From positions 1-64,000 of the forward strand of contig CAMHJQ010000014.1 of assembly GCA_946185485.1 (NCBI GenBank): 64,000 nt of DNA, read 5' to 3'. This DNA is from an uncultured Prevotellaceae bacterium. Lineage in GTDB: Bacteria > Bacteroidota > Bacteroidia > Bacteroidales > Bacteroidaceae. The position numbers and the translations under genes were made by a program. Every line of letters starts with the position of its first letter. Positions within the stretch are counted from its first letter, which is position 1. Positions 40,103 through 48,364 of the stretch are shown piece by piece. The notes under the pieces were generated by a model. The model ran no database searches, was not told the origin of the DNA, and saw only the letters and a program-made list of their open reading frames with translations.

Positions 40103-40882
40103 ATGAAGATATTAGTATTGGGAGCAGGCAAGATGGGCTCGTTCTTCATCGACCTGCTGAGCTTCGACCACGAGGTGGCCGTCTTCGAACGCGATCCGAA
40201 GCGCATGCGCTTTACCTACAACTGTCAACGTTTCACCCAGCTGGAGGAAATCCGCGACTTCAAGCCCGAACTGGTCATCAATGCCGTCACGCTGAAGTAC
40301 ACCATTCCTGTCTTCGAGCAGGTCATCCCTTTCCTGCCTGAGGAGTGCATCATCAGCGACATTGCCAGCGTCAAGACCGACCTGAAGGAGTTCTACGAGC
40401 AGACGGGGCGCCGCTACGTGTCGACACACCCCATGTTCGGTCCTACGTTTGCCAACCTGAACCAGCTCAGCGAGGAGAACGCCATCATCATCAGCGAGGG
40501 TGACTACATGGGACGCATCTTTTTCAAGGACCTGTACCAGAAGCTGGGGCTCAACATCTACGAGTACACCTTCGAGGAGCATGACAAGACGGTGGCCTAC
40601 TCGCTCAGTATCCCCTTTGTCTCAACTTTCGTCTTTGCTGCCGTCATGAAGCATCAGGACGCCCCAGGTACCACCTTTAAGCGACACATGCGCATTGCCA
40701 AGGGGGTGCTCGGCGAGGACGACTACCTGTTGCAGGAAATTCTCTTCAACCCTTACACCCACGACCAGGTGTCGCAGATTCGTACGGAGCTTAAGGAACT
40801 GCTGGAAATCATTGACCATAAGGATGGCGACGGCATGAAGGACTACCTGACGAAGATCAGGAAGCATGTCTTCGAAAGGTAA
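40103..40882 (+). CDS. tyrA: Prephenate dehydrogenase
   Basis: Oxidative decarboxylation of prephenate to 4-hydroxyphenylpyruvate. 259 aa. Rossmann motif LVLGAGKMGSFFIDLL at 4-19, DIASVKTDLKEFY, and STHPMFGPTFANL with the catalytic His, then an all-helical dimerisation domain. Last gene of the operon. Its stop codon TAA is the beginning of the 8-bp repeat array that follows. Confidence 0.95.
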   Translation: MKILVLGAGKMGSFFIDLLSFDHEVAVFERDPKRMRFTYNCQRFTQLEEIRDFKPELVINAVTLKYTIPVFEQVIPFLPEECIISDIASVKTDLKEFYEQTGRRYVSTHPMFGPTFANLNQLSEENAIIISEGDYMGRIFFKDLYQKLGLNIYEYTFEEHDKTVAYSLSIPFVSTFVFAAVMKHQDAPGTTFKRHMRIAKGVLGEDDYLLQEILFNPYTHDQVSQIRTELKELLEIIDHKDGDGMKDYLTKIRKHVFER

Positions 40883-40924
40883 AAAAGTAAAAAGGTAAAA
40901 AAGTGAAAAGGTAAAAAGGGTAAG
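40879..40924. repeat. Tandem octamer array (GTAAAAAR)n between convergent genes
   Basis: Five 8-bp units: GTAAAAAA, GTAAAAAG, GTAAAAAA, GTGAAAAG, GTAAAAAG. They fill the whole space between tyrA (including its stop codon) and the convergent patatin gene. Confidence 0.8.
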
Positions 40925-41803
40925 TCAGACGCTTTGCTCGTATTTGCTGATAGTCAGAGAAGTTTTTAGCCTGCCAATGGTTACAAACTTCTCTGATTTG
41001 TCGTAATCAAAGCCGCCATAGCGACTCATCTGGATGTCCACCAGCATGTCAGGTTTCATGAGCTTGGCCATCAGGATGGAGTTCTGGCGTATCATCAGCG
41101 AACTGGTACGCGATAGCATCGTATAGTAGTTGAAGTCCAGGTTGTCGGGTATCAGTTTGTCCAATACCTGTGCCGCCAGCGATCTGTTGTGCTTGCGGCG
41201 TTCGTTGAACTCGTCGTGCACCTCCGACTGAGCCTTGTAGTCATGACCGCTTACGTCCACACCCACCAGTATGTCGCCCTTGTGGCGCTTCACCCGGTTC
41301 AGCGGGATGGGGTTGACGACGCCTCCGTCAATCAGTATCATGCCATTGCGGCGAACGGGTTCATAGAAGGTGGGTAGGGATATGCTGGCTCGGATGGCGG
41401 AAAACAGGCTGCCTTTGCGGAAAACCACTTCCTGTCCGCCTTTCCAGTCGGTAGCTACAGCACAATATGGTATGGGCAGGTCTTCGATGGCGATGTCTGG
41501 CACAAACTCCATGATGGCCTCAATGATGCGTGTGCCCTTCACCAGATGGCTGAGCGAGAACGAGAAGTCAGTCAGTTCCAGCATCTTCTTCTTGTCCATT
41601 GTCTTCATCCATTCGCGAAACTCCTTCAATTTGCCGGCGGCATAGACCCCGCCGATGAGTGCTCCCATCGAACAGCCGGCAATCGAAGTTATCTGGTAGC
41701 CCTGCGCTTCCAGTTCCTCTATCGCACCGATATGTGCCAAGCCCCTGGCACCGCCACTCGACAGCACCAACGCAACGTCTTTTTTCTTTGTCCCCTCCGT
41801 CAT
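40925..41803 (-). CDS. Patatin-like phospholipase (RssA type)
   Basis: 292 aa serine lipase with a Ser-Asp dyad: oxyanion Gly loop SSGGARGLAHIGAIEEL at 14-30, nucleophile elbow AGCSMGALIGG, and catalytic DGGVVNPIP. No signal peptide, so likely cytosolic or membrane-peripheral. Start chosen at 41803 (MTEGTKKKDVALVLSSGG), just behind a promoter; the open frame continues to 41854 across that promoter. Natural substrate unknown, probably phospholipid. Confidence 0.93.
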   Translation of the reverse strand: MTEGTKKKDVALVLSSGGARGLAHIGAIEELEAQGYQITSIAGCSMGALIGGVYAAGKLKEFREWMKTMDKKKMLELTDFSFSLSHLVKGTRIIEAIMEFVPDIAIEDLPIPYCAVATDWKGGQEVVFRKGSLFSAIRASISLPTFYEPVRRNGMILIDGGVVNPIPLNRVKRHKGDILVGVDVSGHDYKAQSEVHDEFNERRKHNRSLAAQVLDKLIPDNLDFNYYTMLSRTSSLMIRQNSILMAKLMKPDMLVDIQMSRYGGFDYDKSEKFVTIGRLKTSLTISKYEQSV

Positions 41804-41819
41804 AGTCTTTAAATTGCTG

Positions 41820-41827
41820 CAAAGATA
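41820..41827 (-). promoter_or_regulatory. -7 box of the patatin gene
   Basis: Minus strand TATCTTTG followed by CAGC, 16 bases before the start. Confidence 0.7.
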
Positions 41828-41891
41828 CACACTTTTGACGATTTGGCGAAACAAATAATAAAAAACGTTGCGAAATAACTATAATATCATA

Positions 41892-43556
41892 TCAATAGGC
41901 CTGCTGATGCACCCCTTTGACGGCTCGGCCAGAGGGATCATTCATGTTGCGGAAGGCGGCATCCCATTCGAGGGCGATGGCGGTGGAGCAGGCTACACTG
42001 GCTTCTTGGTTGACGCTACGGGCAGCGGAATCGCTGGGGAAGTGCTCGGCGAAGATGCTGCGGTAGTAGTACTCTTCCTTGTTGAGCGGTGGGTTGATGG
42101 GAAAACGATCGGCGGCATGGGCCATTTGTTCGTCGGTGACTGCCTCAGCGGTAATCTTCTTCAGGGTGTCAATCCACGAATAGCCGACGCCGTCGCTGAA
42201 CTGCTCTTTCTGGCGCCAGGCCACTTCGGCAGGCAGCATGTCGGCAAAGGCTTCGCGGACAATGCGCTTCTCCATCGTGGTGCCAGGACACATCTTAGCC
42301 TCGGGATTGGTGCGCATAGCGACATCGAGGAACTCCTTGTCGAGGAAGGGCACGCGGCCTTCGACACCCCAGGCCGACAGACTCTTGTTGGCACGCAGAC
42401 AGTCGTAGAGATAGAGTTTTGAGAGTTTGCGCACGGTCTCGTCGTGGAAGTCCTTGGCCGTAGGGGCTTTGTGGAAATAGAGATAGCCGCCGAAGATTTC
42501 GTCGGCACCTTCGCCGGAGAGCACCATCTTGATGCCCATCGACTTGATGACGCGGGCCAGCAGGTACATCGGTGTTGAAGCACGGACGGTGGTGACGTCG
42601 TAGGTCTCGATGAAGTAGATGACGTCGCGGATGGCGTCGAGGCCCTCCTGGATGGTGTAGTTTATTTCGTGGTGGACAGTGCCTATATGGTCGGCCACGA
42701 GCTTGGCCTTGGCGAGGTCGGGCGCGCCCTTTAGTCCGACGGCGAATGAGTGCAGGCGGGGCCAGTAGGCCTTTGTCTTGGAGTCGTCCTCAATACGCAT
42801 TTCGCTGTATTTCTCGGCAATAGCGGAAATGACACTGGAGTCCAGACCACCTGAGAGCAGCACACCGTAAGGCACGTCTGACATCAGCTGTCGCTTCACG
42901 GCAGCAGTAAGGCCGTCGCGGATGGCATCGACACTGGCAGGATTGTCCTTGACGGCATCATACTGCATCCAGTCGCGGATGTAATACCATTTCTGTCCTG
43001 GGTCAACGCTCCAATAATAATGTCCGGGGAGGAAAGGCTCGTAACGCTCGCACTGGCCTTCAAGGGCTTTCAACTCTGAGGCAACATAGACGGTGCCGTC
43101 GCTGTCGTAGCCAATATATAGAGGTATGACGCCGATGGGATCGCGGGCTATCAGGAACTCGTCGCGCTCCTCATCGTAGAGCACGAAGGCAAAGATGCCG
43201 CTGAGATCCTCGAGAAAGTTGATGCCTTTCTCACGATACAGCGCTAAGATGACCTCGCAGTCAGAGCCCGTCTGGAACTCGTACTGCCCAGCATAGCGAC
43301 GGCGAATCTCCTGATGGTTGTATATCTCGCCGTTCACCGCCAACACCTGCTTGTGGTCAGGCGAGAATAGGGGCTGACCACCTGATTCCGGATCCACGAT
43401 GCTCAGTCGCTCGTGGGCCAGCACGGCGCTGCCGCCACAGTATATTCCACTCCAGTCGGGTCCGCGATGACGGATTTTCTGACTCATCTTCAATGCTTTG
43501 TCACGAAGGGCATGCGTCTGCTCCTTCACATTTAATAATGCTACGATACCACACAT
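41892..43556 (-). CDS. asnB: Asparagine synthase (glutamine-hydrolysing)
   Basis: Makes asparagine from aspartate with glutamine as nitrogen donor and ATP. 554 aa. N-terminal Ntn glutaminase with Cys2 (MCGIVALLN), RHRGPD, AVNGEIYN and GSDCEVIL, then the ATP-pyrophosphatase domain with PP-loop LLSGGLDSSVI, LSGEGADEIFGGYLYFH and EGRVPFLDKEFLD. Last gene of the leftward operon pyrG-purF-carA-carB-asnB, all of whose complexes use glutamine amide nitrogen. Confidence 0.97.
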   Translation of the reverse strand: MCGIVALLNVKEQTHALRDKALKMSQKIRHRGPDWSGIYCGGSAVLAHERLSIVDPESGGQPLFSPDHKQVLAVNGEIYNHQEIRRRYAGQYEFQTGSDCEVILALYREKGINFLEDLSGIFAFVLYDEERDEFLIARDPIGVIPLYIGYDSDGTVYVASELKALEGQCERYEPFLPGHYYWSVDPGQKWYYIRDWMQYDAVKDNPASVDAIRDGLTAAVKRQLMSDVPYGVLLSGGLDSSVISAIAEKYSEMRIEDDSKTKAYWPRLHSFAVGLKGAPDLAKAKLVADHIGTVHHEINYTIQEGLDAIRDVIYFIETYDVTTVRASTPMYLLARVIKSMGIKMVLSGEGADEIFGGYLYFHKAPTAKDFHDETVRKLSKLYLYDCLRANKSLSAWGVEGRVPFLDKEFLDVAMRTNPEAKMCPGTTMEKRIVREAFADMLPAEVAWRQKEQFSDGVGYSWIDTLKKITAEAVTDEQMAHAADRFPINPPLNKEEYYYRSIFAEHFPSDSAARSVNQEASVACSTAIALEWDAAFRNMNDPSGRAVKGVHQQAY

Positions 43557-43615
43557 AATGATTCGGTGTTTTGTTGTTTTCGCTGTTTCGTTATCTCGTT
43601 ATTCTGGAATTTCGA

Positions 43616-45313
43616 CTATAAATAAGAGAGATACAGGTAGTTGGTTTGGGCGGGATATTCCGCGGCGAGGGTGTCAATTTGGTTGACGGTGGGCACGAGG
43701 CCCAGCATCTGGCGCCATTTGCGAATGGTGAGGCCGGCCTGTTCCATCTTCATGCGTGACTCCAGGCCGACGGCGCGAGCTATCTGGAAGTCGGAGAAGC
43801 CATAGACCTTGGCTGCACGCAGCAGCAGGGTGATTTCAGACGACTGCAGGTACTCCTTGAACTCGCTGGGCTCCATGAACTCTGAGACTTCCGACAAGTG
43901 GGTATATTCGTGCAGTTGTTGGTCGATGTCGACGATGTGCTTCAGCTTTTGCAGGAACCAGCGGTCAATCCTCGTCAACTGGTGTATCTGCTCGACGCTG
44001 TAGCCAATCTTCAGAGCCTTCGACACCACGAAGATGCGCATGTCGGTGGGGTCGTGCAGGGAGGTAGCGATGTCCTGAATCTTGATTTCGTGATTCTCCA
44101 CAAAGCCATGCATGCCCTGGCCAATCATGCGGAGTCCCTTTTGCAGTGCTTCCTCGAAGGTGCGGCCGATAGCCATCACCTCGCCGACGCTCTTCATCGA
44201 CGAGCCGAGTTGGCGTTTCACGCCGTGGAACTTAGTGAGGTCCCACCGGGGTATTTTGACTACTACATAGTCGAGGGCGGGCTCGAAGAAGGCACTGGTG
44301 GTCTTGGTGACGCTGTTCTTCAGGTCGAACAGACCATAGCCGAGACCGAGTTTGGCAGCCACGAAAGCCAGGGGATAGCCGGTGGCCTTCGATGCTAATG
44401 CTGACGAACGCGACAGGCGGGCGTTGACCTCGATGACGCGATAGTCCTCGCTGTTGGGATCGAGGGCGTACTGCACGTTGCATTCGCCCACGATGCCGAT
44501 ATGGCGGATAATCTTGATGGCTAGCGCACGTAGCTTATGGTATTCGCTGTTGGTGAGCGTCTGGGATGGAGCCACGACGATGCTTTCGCCCGTATGGATG
44601 CCCAGCGGGTCGAAGTTCTCCATGTTACAAACGGTGATGCAGTTGTCGTAACGGTCGCGCACCACCTCGTACTCTATCTCTTTCCAGCCTTTCAGACTTT
44701 TCTCTACCAATACCTGCGGCGAGAACGAGAATGCCTCTTCTGCCTGTGCCAGCAACTGTTCCTCGTTGTCGCAAAAGCCAGAGCCTAAGCCGCCGAGGGC
44801 ATAGGCGGCACGCAGGATGACGGGAAATCCCAGTTCATGGGCAGCCTGCTGCACTTCCTCAATAGATGAACATGCCTCGCTCTTGATGGTCTTCACGCCA
44901 ATCTCGTCGAGCCGTTTCACAAAGAGGTCGCGATCCTCCGTGTCGATGATGGCCTGCACCGGAGTGCCCAACACCTTGACGCCATATTTGTCCAGAATGC
45001 CTTTCTCGTACAGTTCCACGCCGCAGTTCAGAGCCGTCTGACCACCGAACGACAGCAAGATTCCATCAGGGCGCTCTTTCTCGATGACACGTTCCACGAA
45101 TGCTGGCGTTACAGGCTGGAAATACACCGTATCGGCAACATCCTTTGAGGTCTGCACCGTCGCGATATTGGGGTTGATGAGCACCGAGTGGATGCCCTCT
45201 TCCTTCAGCGCCTTCAGGGCCTGAGCCCCGCTGTAGTCGAACTCGCCCGCCTGACCAATTTTCAGGGCACCAGAGCCTAACAATAATACCTTATTTATTT
45301 TATCCATATACAC
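43616..45313 (-). CDS. carB: Carbamoyl-phosphate synthase large chain, N-terminal half only
   Basis: 565 aa, where normal CarB has about 1070. It has the complete first synthetase half: [27 protein letters not shown], an ATP-grasp domain ([45 protein letters not shown]) and the oligomerisation domain ([11 protein letters not shown]..., [18 protein letters not shown]). It then stops with TAG where the second half (IGQGIEFDYC-type motif) would begin. The 59 bases before asnB contain no trace of it. Either this half works as a homodimer with CarA, as halves of E. coli CarB can in vitro, or the other half lies elsewhere, or CarB has been lost by deletion. Start 45313 or 45307. Confidence 0.9.
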   Translation of the reverse strand: MYMDKINKVLLLGSGALKIGQAGEFDYSGAQALKALKEEGIHSVLINPNIATVQTSKDVADTVYFQPVTPAFVERVIEKERPDGILLSFGGQTALNCGVELYEKGILDKYGVKVLGTPVQAIIDTEDRDLFVKRLDEIGVKTIKSEACSSIEEVQQAAHELGFPVILRAAYALGGLGSGFCDNEEQLLAQAEEAFSFSPQVLVEKSLKGWKEIEYEVVRDRYDNCITVCNMENFDPLGIHTGESIVVAPSQTLTNSEYHKLRALAIKIIRHIGIVGECNVQYALDPNSEDYRVIEVNARLSRSSALASKATGYPLAFVAAKLGLGYGLFDLKNSVTKTTSAFFEPALDYVVVKIPRWDLTKFHGVKRQLGSSMKSVGEVMAIGRTFEEALQKGLRMIGQGMHGFVENHEIKIQDIATSLHDPTDMRIFVVSKALKIGYSVEQIHQLTRIDRWFLQKLKHIVDIDQQLHEYTHLSEVSEFMEPSEFKEYLQSSEITLLLRAAKVYGFSDFQIARAVGLESRMKMEQAGLTIRKWRQMLGLVPTVNQIDTLAAEYPAQTNYLYLSYL

Positions 45314-45335
45314 GAGTCTTCTTTTTCTATCCTAT

Positions 45336-46499
45336 TCACCTCTTCCTTTCTAACATCGCTACGAATTCATCAAACATCCATTCGGTGTCGGTAGGGCCTG
45401 AGCATGCTTCGGGGTGGAACTGTGCCGACATCCAAGGGTTCGTCTTGTGGCGGATGCCTTCGTTCGAACCGTCGTTCATGTTCACAAACAGCGGTTCCCA
45501 GTCCTCAGGCAGTGTCGAGTCGTCAACGGCATAGCCGTGGTTCTGGCTCGTGATGTAGCAGTGCTCCGTGCCCACTTCACGCACTGGCTGGTTGTGCGAG
45601 CGATGTCCGTACTTCAGTTTGTACGTATTCGCGCCTGCGGCCCGTGCCAGCAGCTGGTTGCCTAAGCAGATGCCCATCAGCGGGCGCACCGTCGTGCTAT
45701 TGTCGCCGTCGTTTTTGCCATCGGCCTTTTTCTTCTCATTATCTAAGAACGTACGGATATGATCCACCGTCTTGCCGCATTGCTCCGGGTCGCCCGGCCC
45801 GTTCGCCAAGAACAGTCCGTCGAACTCCAGCTGGTTAAAGTCGTAGTCCCAAGGTACGCGTACCACCTCGATGCCGCGCCTTATCAGGCACCGGATGATA
45901 TTTGCCTTCACGCCGCAATCCACTAATACCACCTTCGGTGGCACAGAGGATACAGATTGGGTGTCATTGTTGTTAGGTTTATAGGTAATAACCTCCTTGC
46001 AGCTCACTTTCTCCACCCAGTTCACTGAACCATAATTCTCTGTGTCCTCTATATTCTCTGTGCTCTCTGTGCTTAAAATAATTCTTCCCATCATCACGCC
46101 ATGCTCGCGGAGAACCTTTGTCAATCGTCGCGTGTCGATGCCCGTGATGGCGGGAATCTGCTCATGCTTCAGCCATTCCGCCAGACTCTCTTTAGCATTC
46201 CAGTGCGAGTACTGCTCGCTGTAGTCGGCCACCACCAGCGCTTTCGGGTGGATGCGGTCGCTCTCCATAAACGTCGGCAGACCGTCAGCGCCCATCCCTG
46301 TATCAGGCACGCCGTAGTTGCCTATCAGTGGGAATGTTGTCACCAGTATCTGTCCTGCATAGCTGGGATCTGTCAGACTCTCAGGATAGCCCGTCATCGC
46401 CGTGTTGAACACCACTTCGCCAGCGGTATTCCCGTCATAGCCGAACGACCAGCCGAAGAACGTCGTGCCATCTTCGAGTATTAATCTTGCTTGTCTCAT
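45336..46499 (-). CDS. carA: Carbamoyl-phosphate synthase small chain (glutaminase), with repeat-encoded insertions
   Basis: Hydrolyses glutamine and passes ammonia to CarB for pyrimidine and arginine synthesis. 387 aa. N-terminal CarA domain (LILEDGTTFFGWSFG, AMTGYPESLTDPSYAGQILV, GIDTRRLTKVLREHG) and class I glutaminase with nucleophile Cys in LMGICLGNQLLARA, His in SQNHGYAV and HPE near the end. Between the two domains are two unusual low-complexity pieces, STESTENIEDTENYG (about 141-155) and NNNDTQSVSSVPP (about 174-186), encoded by CACAGAG-type repeat DNA. Overlaps purF by ATGA and is followed 22 bases later by the half-length carB. Confidence 0.96.
   Translation of the reverse strand: MRQARLILEDGTTFFGWSFGYDGNTAGEVVFNTAMTGYPESLTDPSYAGQILVTTFPLIGNYGVPDTGMGADGLPTFMESDRIHPKALVVADYSEQYSHWNAKESLAEWLKHEQIPAITGIDTRRLTKVLREHGVMMGRIILSTESTENIEDTENYGSVNWVEKVSCKEVITYKPNNNDTQSVSSVPPKVVLVDCGVKANIIRCLIRRGIEVVRVPWDYDFNQLEFDGLFLANGPGDPEQCGKTVDHIRTFLDNEKKKADGKNDGDNSTTVRPLMGICLGNQLLARAAGANTYKLKYGHRSHNQPVREVGTEHCYITSQNHGYAVDDSTLPEDWEPLFVNMNDGSNEGIRHKTNPWMSAQFHPEACSGPTDTEWMFDEFVAMLERKR
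45941..45957. repeat. CACAGAG-type element in carA, plus orientation
   Basis: GCACAGAGGATACAGATT; inverted partner of the element at 46037, about 80 bp away. It lies in the inter-domain linker of CarA and keeps the frame. Confidence 0.6.
46037..46076. repeat. CTCTGTG-type element in carA, inverted
   Basis: Plus strand TCTCTGTGTCCTCTATATTC then TCTGTGCTCTCTGTGCTTAA: four CTCTGTG-like words. Encodes STESTENIEDTEN in CarA. Orientation opposite to 45941. Confidence 0.7.
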
Positions 46500-48322
46500 A
46501 TATTCTTTTTCAATTTCTGTTCGACGTAGTTAATAAATGCCTGATTGACCAACCGAATGCCGCCAGGCGTGGGGTAATGGCCCGTGAAGTACCAGTCGCC
46601 CGGGTGGTTGGGACATGCCTCATGCAGTCCCTCAATACTCTGGAACACCAGTTCGATGGGTGCCTGCATGTCGTTAGGACGCAACATCTCCACAATCTTC
46701 TGATTAATCTCGTCCACGGTGAAGGGCTCATAAATACGACGGACGTAGTTTTCATTGAACATTGAACAATGAACATTGAACATTGGCTGCGCACTGGAAT
46801 GGTCAATGTTCAATGGTGAATGGTCAATGTTCAATGGTGAATGGTCAATGGCATTCTTGCAGGCAAGGTAGGTGTCGTTGACCAACTGCCATAGGCCGCG
46901 CTCCTCGATGAGCGCCATCGTGGCACGGAAGGCACAGAACTCCTCCAGGCGCGCCATGTCGATGCCGTAGTAGTCGGGGTAGCGAATCTGCGGAGAACTG
47001 CTGACCATCACAATCTTCTTGGGGTGCAGACGGTCGAGAATCTTGAATATGCTCTCCTTCAACGTGGTGCCTCGGACGATGCTGTCGTCGATGATGACGA
47101 GGTTGTCCTTGTAGGGTCTGAGTGAGCCGTAGCTGATGTCATAGACGTGGGCGGCGAGGTCGTTGCGCTCGCTGTTGTCGGCAATGAATGTGCGCAACTT
47201 GATGTCTTTCCACACCACCTTCTCCGTGCGCACCTCGCCGTGCAACTTGCGGAAGCCGTCGGTCATGCCGTAGTAGGCCACCTCGGCGGTGTTGGGGATA
47301 TATGAGAATACCGTGTTGTCCACGTCGCCGTCGATAGCTTTGAGGATGGCGGGCGTCAGTTGTTCGCCCAGTCGCTTGCGCTCCTGATAGATGTCGCGGT
47401 CAGAGCCGCGGCTGAAATAGATGCGCTCGAAGCTGCATGCCGCCAACTGTTGGGCGGGCATCGTCTGTTCCAGTTTCATCTCGCCATTCTTGTGTACGAT
47501 GAGCGCCTGCCCCGGCAGTAGCTCGCTGATGTCCCCGGCCTGTAGGTCGAAGGTGGTCTGCAGCACGGGGCGCTCGCTGGCGAGGGCGATGATTTCGTCG
47601 TCGTGATAGTAGAACGCAGGGCGGATGCCCCATGGGTCGCGGACACTGAACATCTCGCCCGAGCCGGTCAGTCCGCACATCACGTAGCCGCCGTCGTAGT
47701 GTGTCATGGTCTTACGCAGCACGTTGGCCATTTCCACATGGTTGTCGATATAGTCGGTGATGGCGGTGCCCTCCAGTCCTTGTTCCTTGGCTTCTACAAA
47801 CAGCCGCTCTACCTCACGGTCCAGCCGGTGGCCCATCAGTTCGAGCGTGATGTAGGAGTCGCCGTAGACACGCGGACTCTGTCCTTGCGCAATCAAGAAC
47901 TGAAAGACCTCGTCGATATTGGTCATGTTGAAGTTGCCGCATAGACAGAGGTTCTTGGCCCGCCAATTGTTGCGGCGCAGGAATGGATGCACAAACGTCA
48001 GACCACTCTTGCCTGTCGTCGAATAGCGTAGGTGTCCCATCAGCAGCTCACCTTTCATCTTCTCCGTCACGCGAGAGAAAATCTCCGTGATGGCATCCTT
48101 GCCCTCGGCCTTTTCGCGGAACATATATTCCGTGCCAGGCTCGTTATTCATGCTCACGGTGGCGATACCGGCACCCTCCTGCCCCCGGTTGTGCTGCTTC
48201 TCCATCATCAGATAGAGTTTATTGAACCCGTAGGCCCACGTGCCGTACTTCTTCTCGTAGTAGTCCAGCGGCTTCAACAGGCGAATCATCGCCACGCCAC
48301 ATTCATGCTTCAGCTCTTCCAT
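46496..48322 (-). CDS. purF: Amidophosphoribosyltransferase (with catalytic Cys), repeat-containing
   Basis: First committed step of purine synthesis: PRPP + Gln to phosphoribosylamine. 608 aa. N-terminal MEELKHECGVAMIRL, where Cys8 becomes the Ntn nucleophile after propeptide removal; HNRGQEGAGIAT; PRPP loop LVIIDDSIVRGTTLKES. Towards the C-terminus a 7-residue periodic insertion (IDHSPLN, IDHSPLN, IDHS...MFNVHCSMFN, about 504-532) is encoded by inverted 7-bp repeat arrays. The stop overlaps the carA start (ATGA). A second PurF-like protein without Cys is at 30256. Confidence 0.95.
   Translation of the reverse strand: MEELKHECGVAMIRLLKPLDYYEKKYGTWAYGFNKLYLMMEKQHNRGQEGAGIATVSMNNEPGTEYMFREKAEGKDAITEIFSRVTEKMKGELLMGHLRYSTTGKSGLTFVHPFLRRNNWRAKNLCLCGNFNMTNIDEVFQFLIAQGQSPRVYGDSYITLELMGHRLDREVERLFVEAKEQGLEGTAITDYIDNHVEMANVLRKTMTHYDGGYVMCGLTGSGEMFSVRDPWGIRPAFYYHDDEIIALASERPVLQTTFDLQAGDISELLPGQALIVHKNGEMKLEQTMPAQQLAACSFERIYFSRGSDRDIYQERKRLGEQLTPAILKAIDGDVDNTVFSYIPNTAEVAYYGMTDGFRKLHGEVRTEKVVWKDIKLRTFIADNSERNDLAAHVYDISYGSLRPYKDNLVIIDDSIVRGTTLKESIFKILDRLHPKKIVMVSSSPQIRYPDYYGIDMARLEEFCAFRATMALIEERGLWQLVNDTYLACKNAIDHSPLNIDHSPLNIDHSSAQPMFNVHCSMFNENYVRRIYEPFTVDEINQKIVEMLRPNDMQAPIELVFQSIEGLHEACPNHPGDWYFTGHYPTPGGIRLVNQAFINYVEQKLKKNI
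46754..46786. repeat. Tandem heptamers (ATTGAAC)n in purF
   Basis: ATTGAAC, ATTGAAC, AATGAAC, ATTGAAC, ATTGG. Inverted relative to the array at 46801, with a 14-bp spacer, so the two could form a long hairpin. Confidence 0.85.
46801..46849. repeat. Tandem heptamers (GTTCAAT/GGTCAAT/GGTGAAT) in purF
   Basis: Exactly seven 7-bp units in the order GGTCAAT, GTTCAAT, GGTGAAT, GGTCAAT, GTTCAAT, GGTGAAT, GGTCAAT, that is a 21-bp super-unit. Three heptamers make 21 bp, so the protein shows a 7-residue repeat (IDHSPLN) and the frame is kept. Confidence 0.88.
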
Positions 48323-48326
48323 CGAT

Positions 48327-48364
48327 TGTCAATTTTCCATTATCAATTATCCATTATCCATTAT
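48327..48364. repeat. Tandem heptamers (TATCCAT)n in the pyrG/purF gap
   Basis: TTTCCAT, TATCAAT, TATCCAT, TATCCAT, TATC; the array reaches into the pyrG stop codon. It fills the whole 38-bp gap and contains no ribosome site of its own for purF. Confidence 0.75.
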
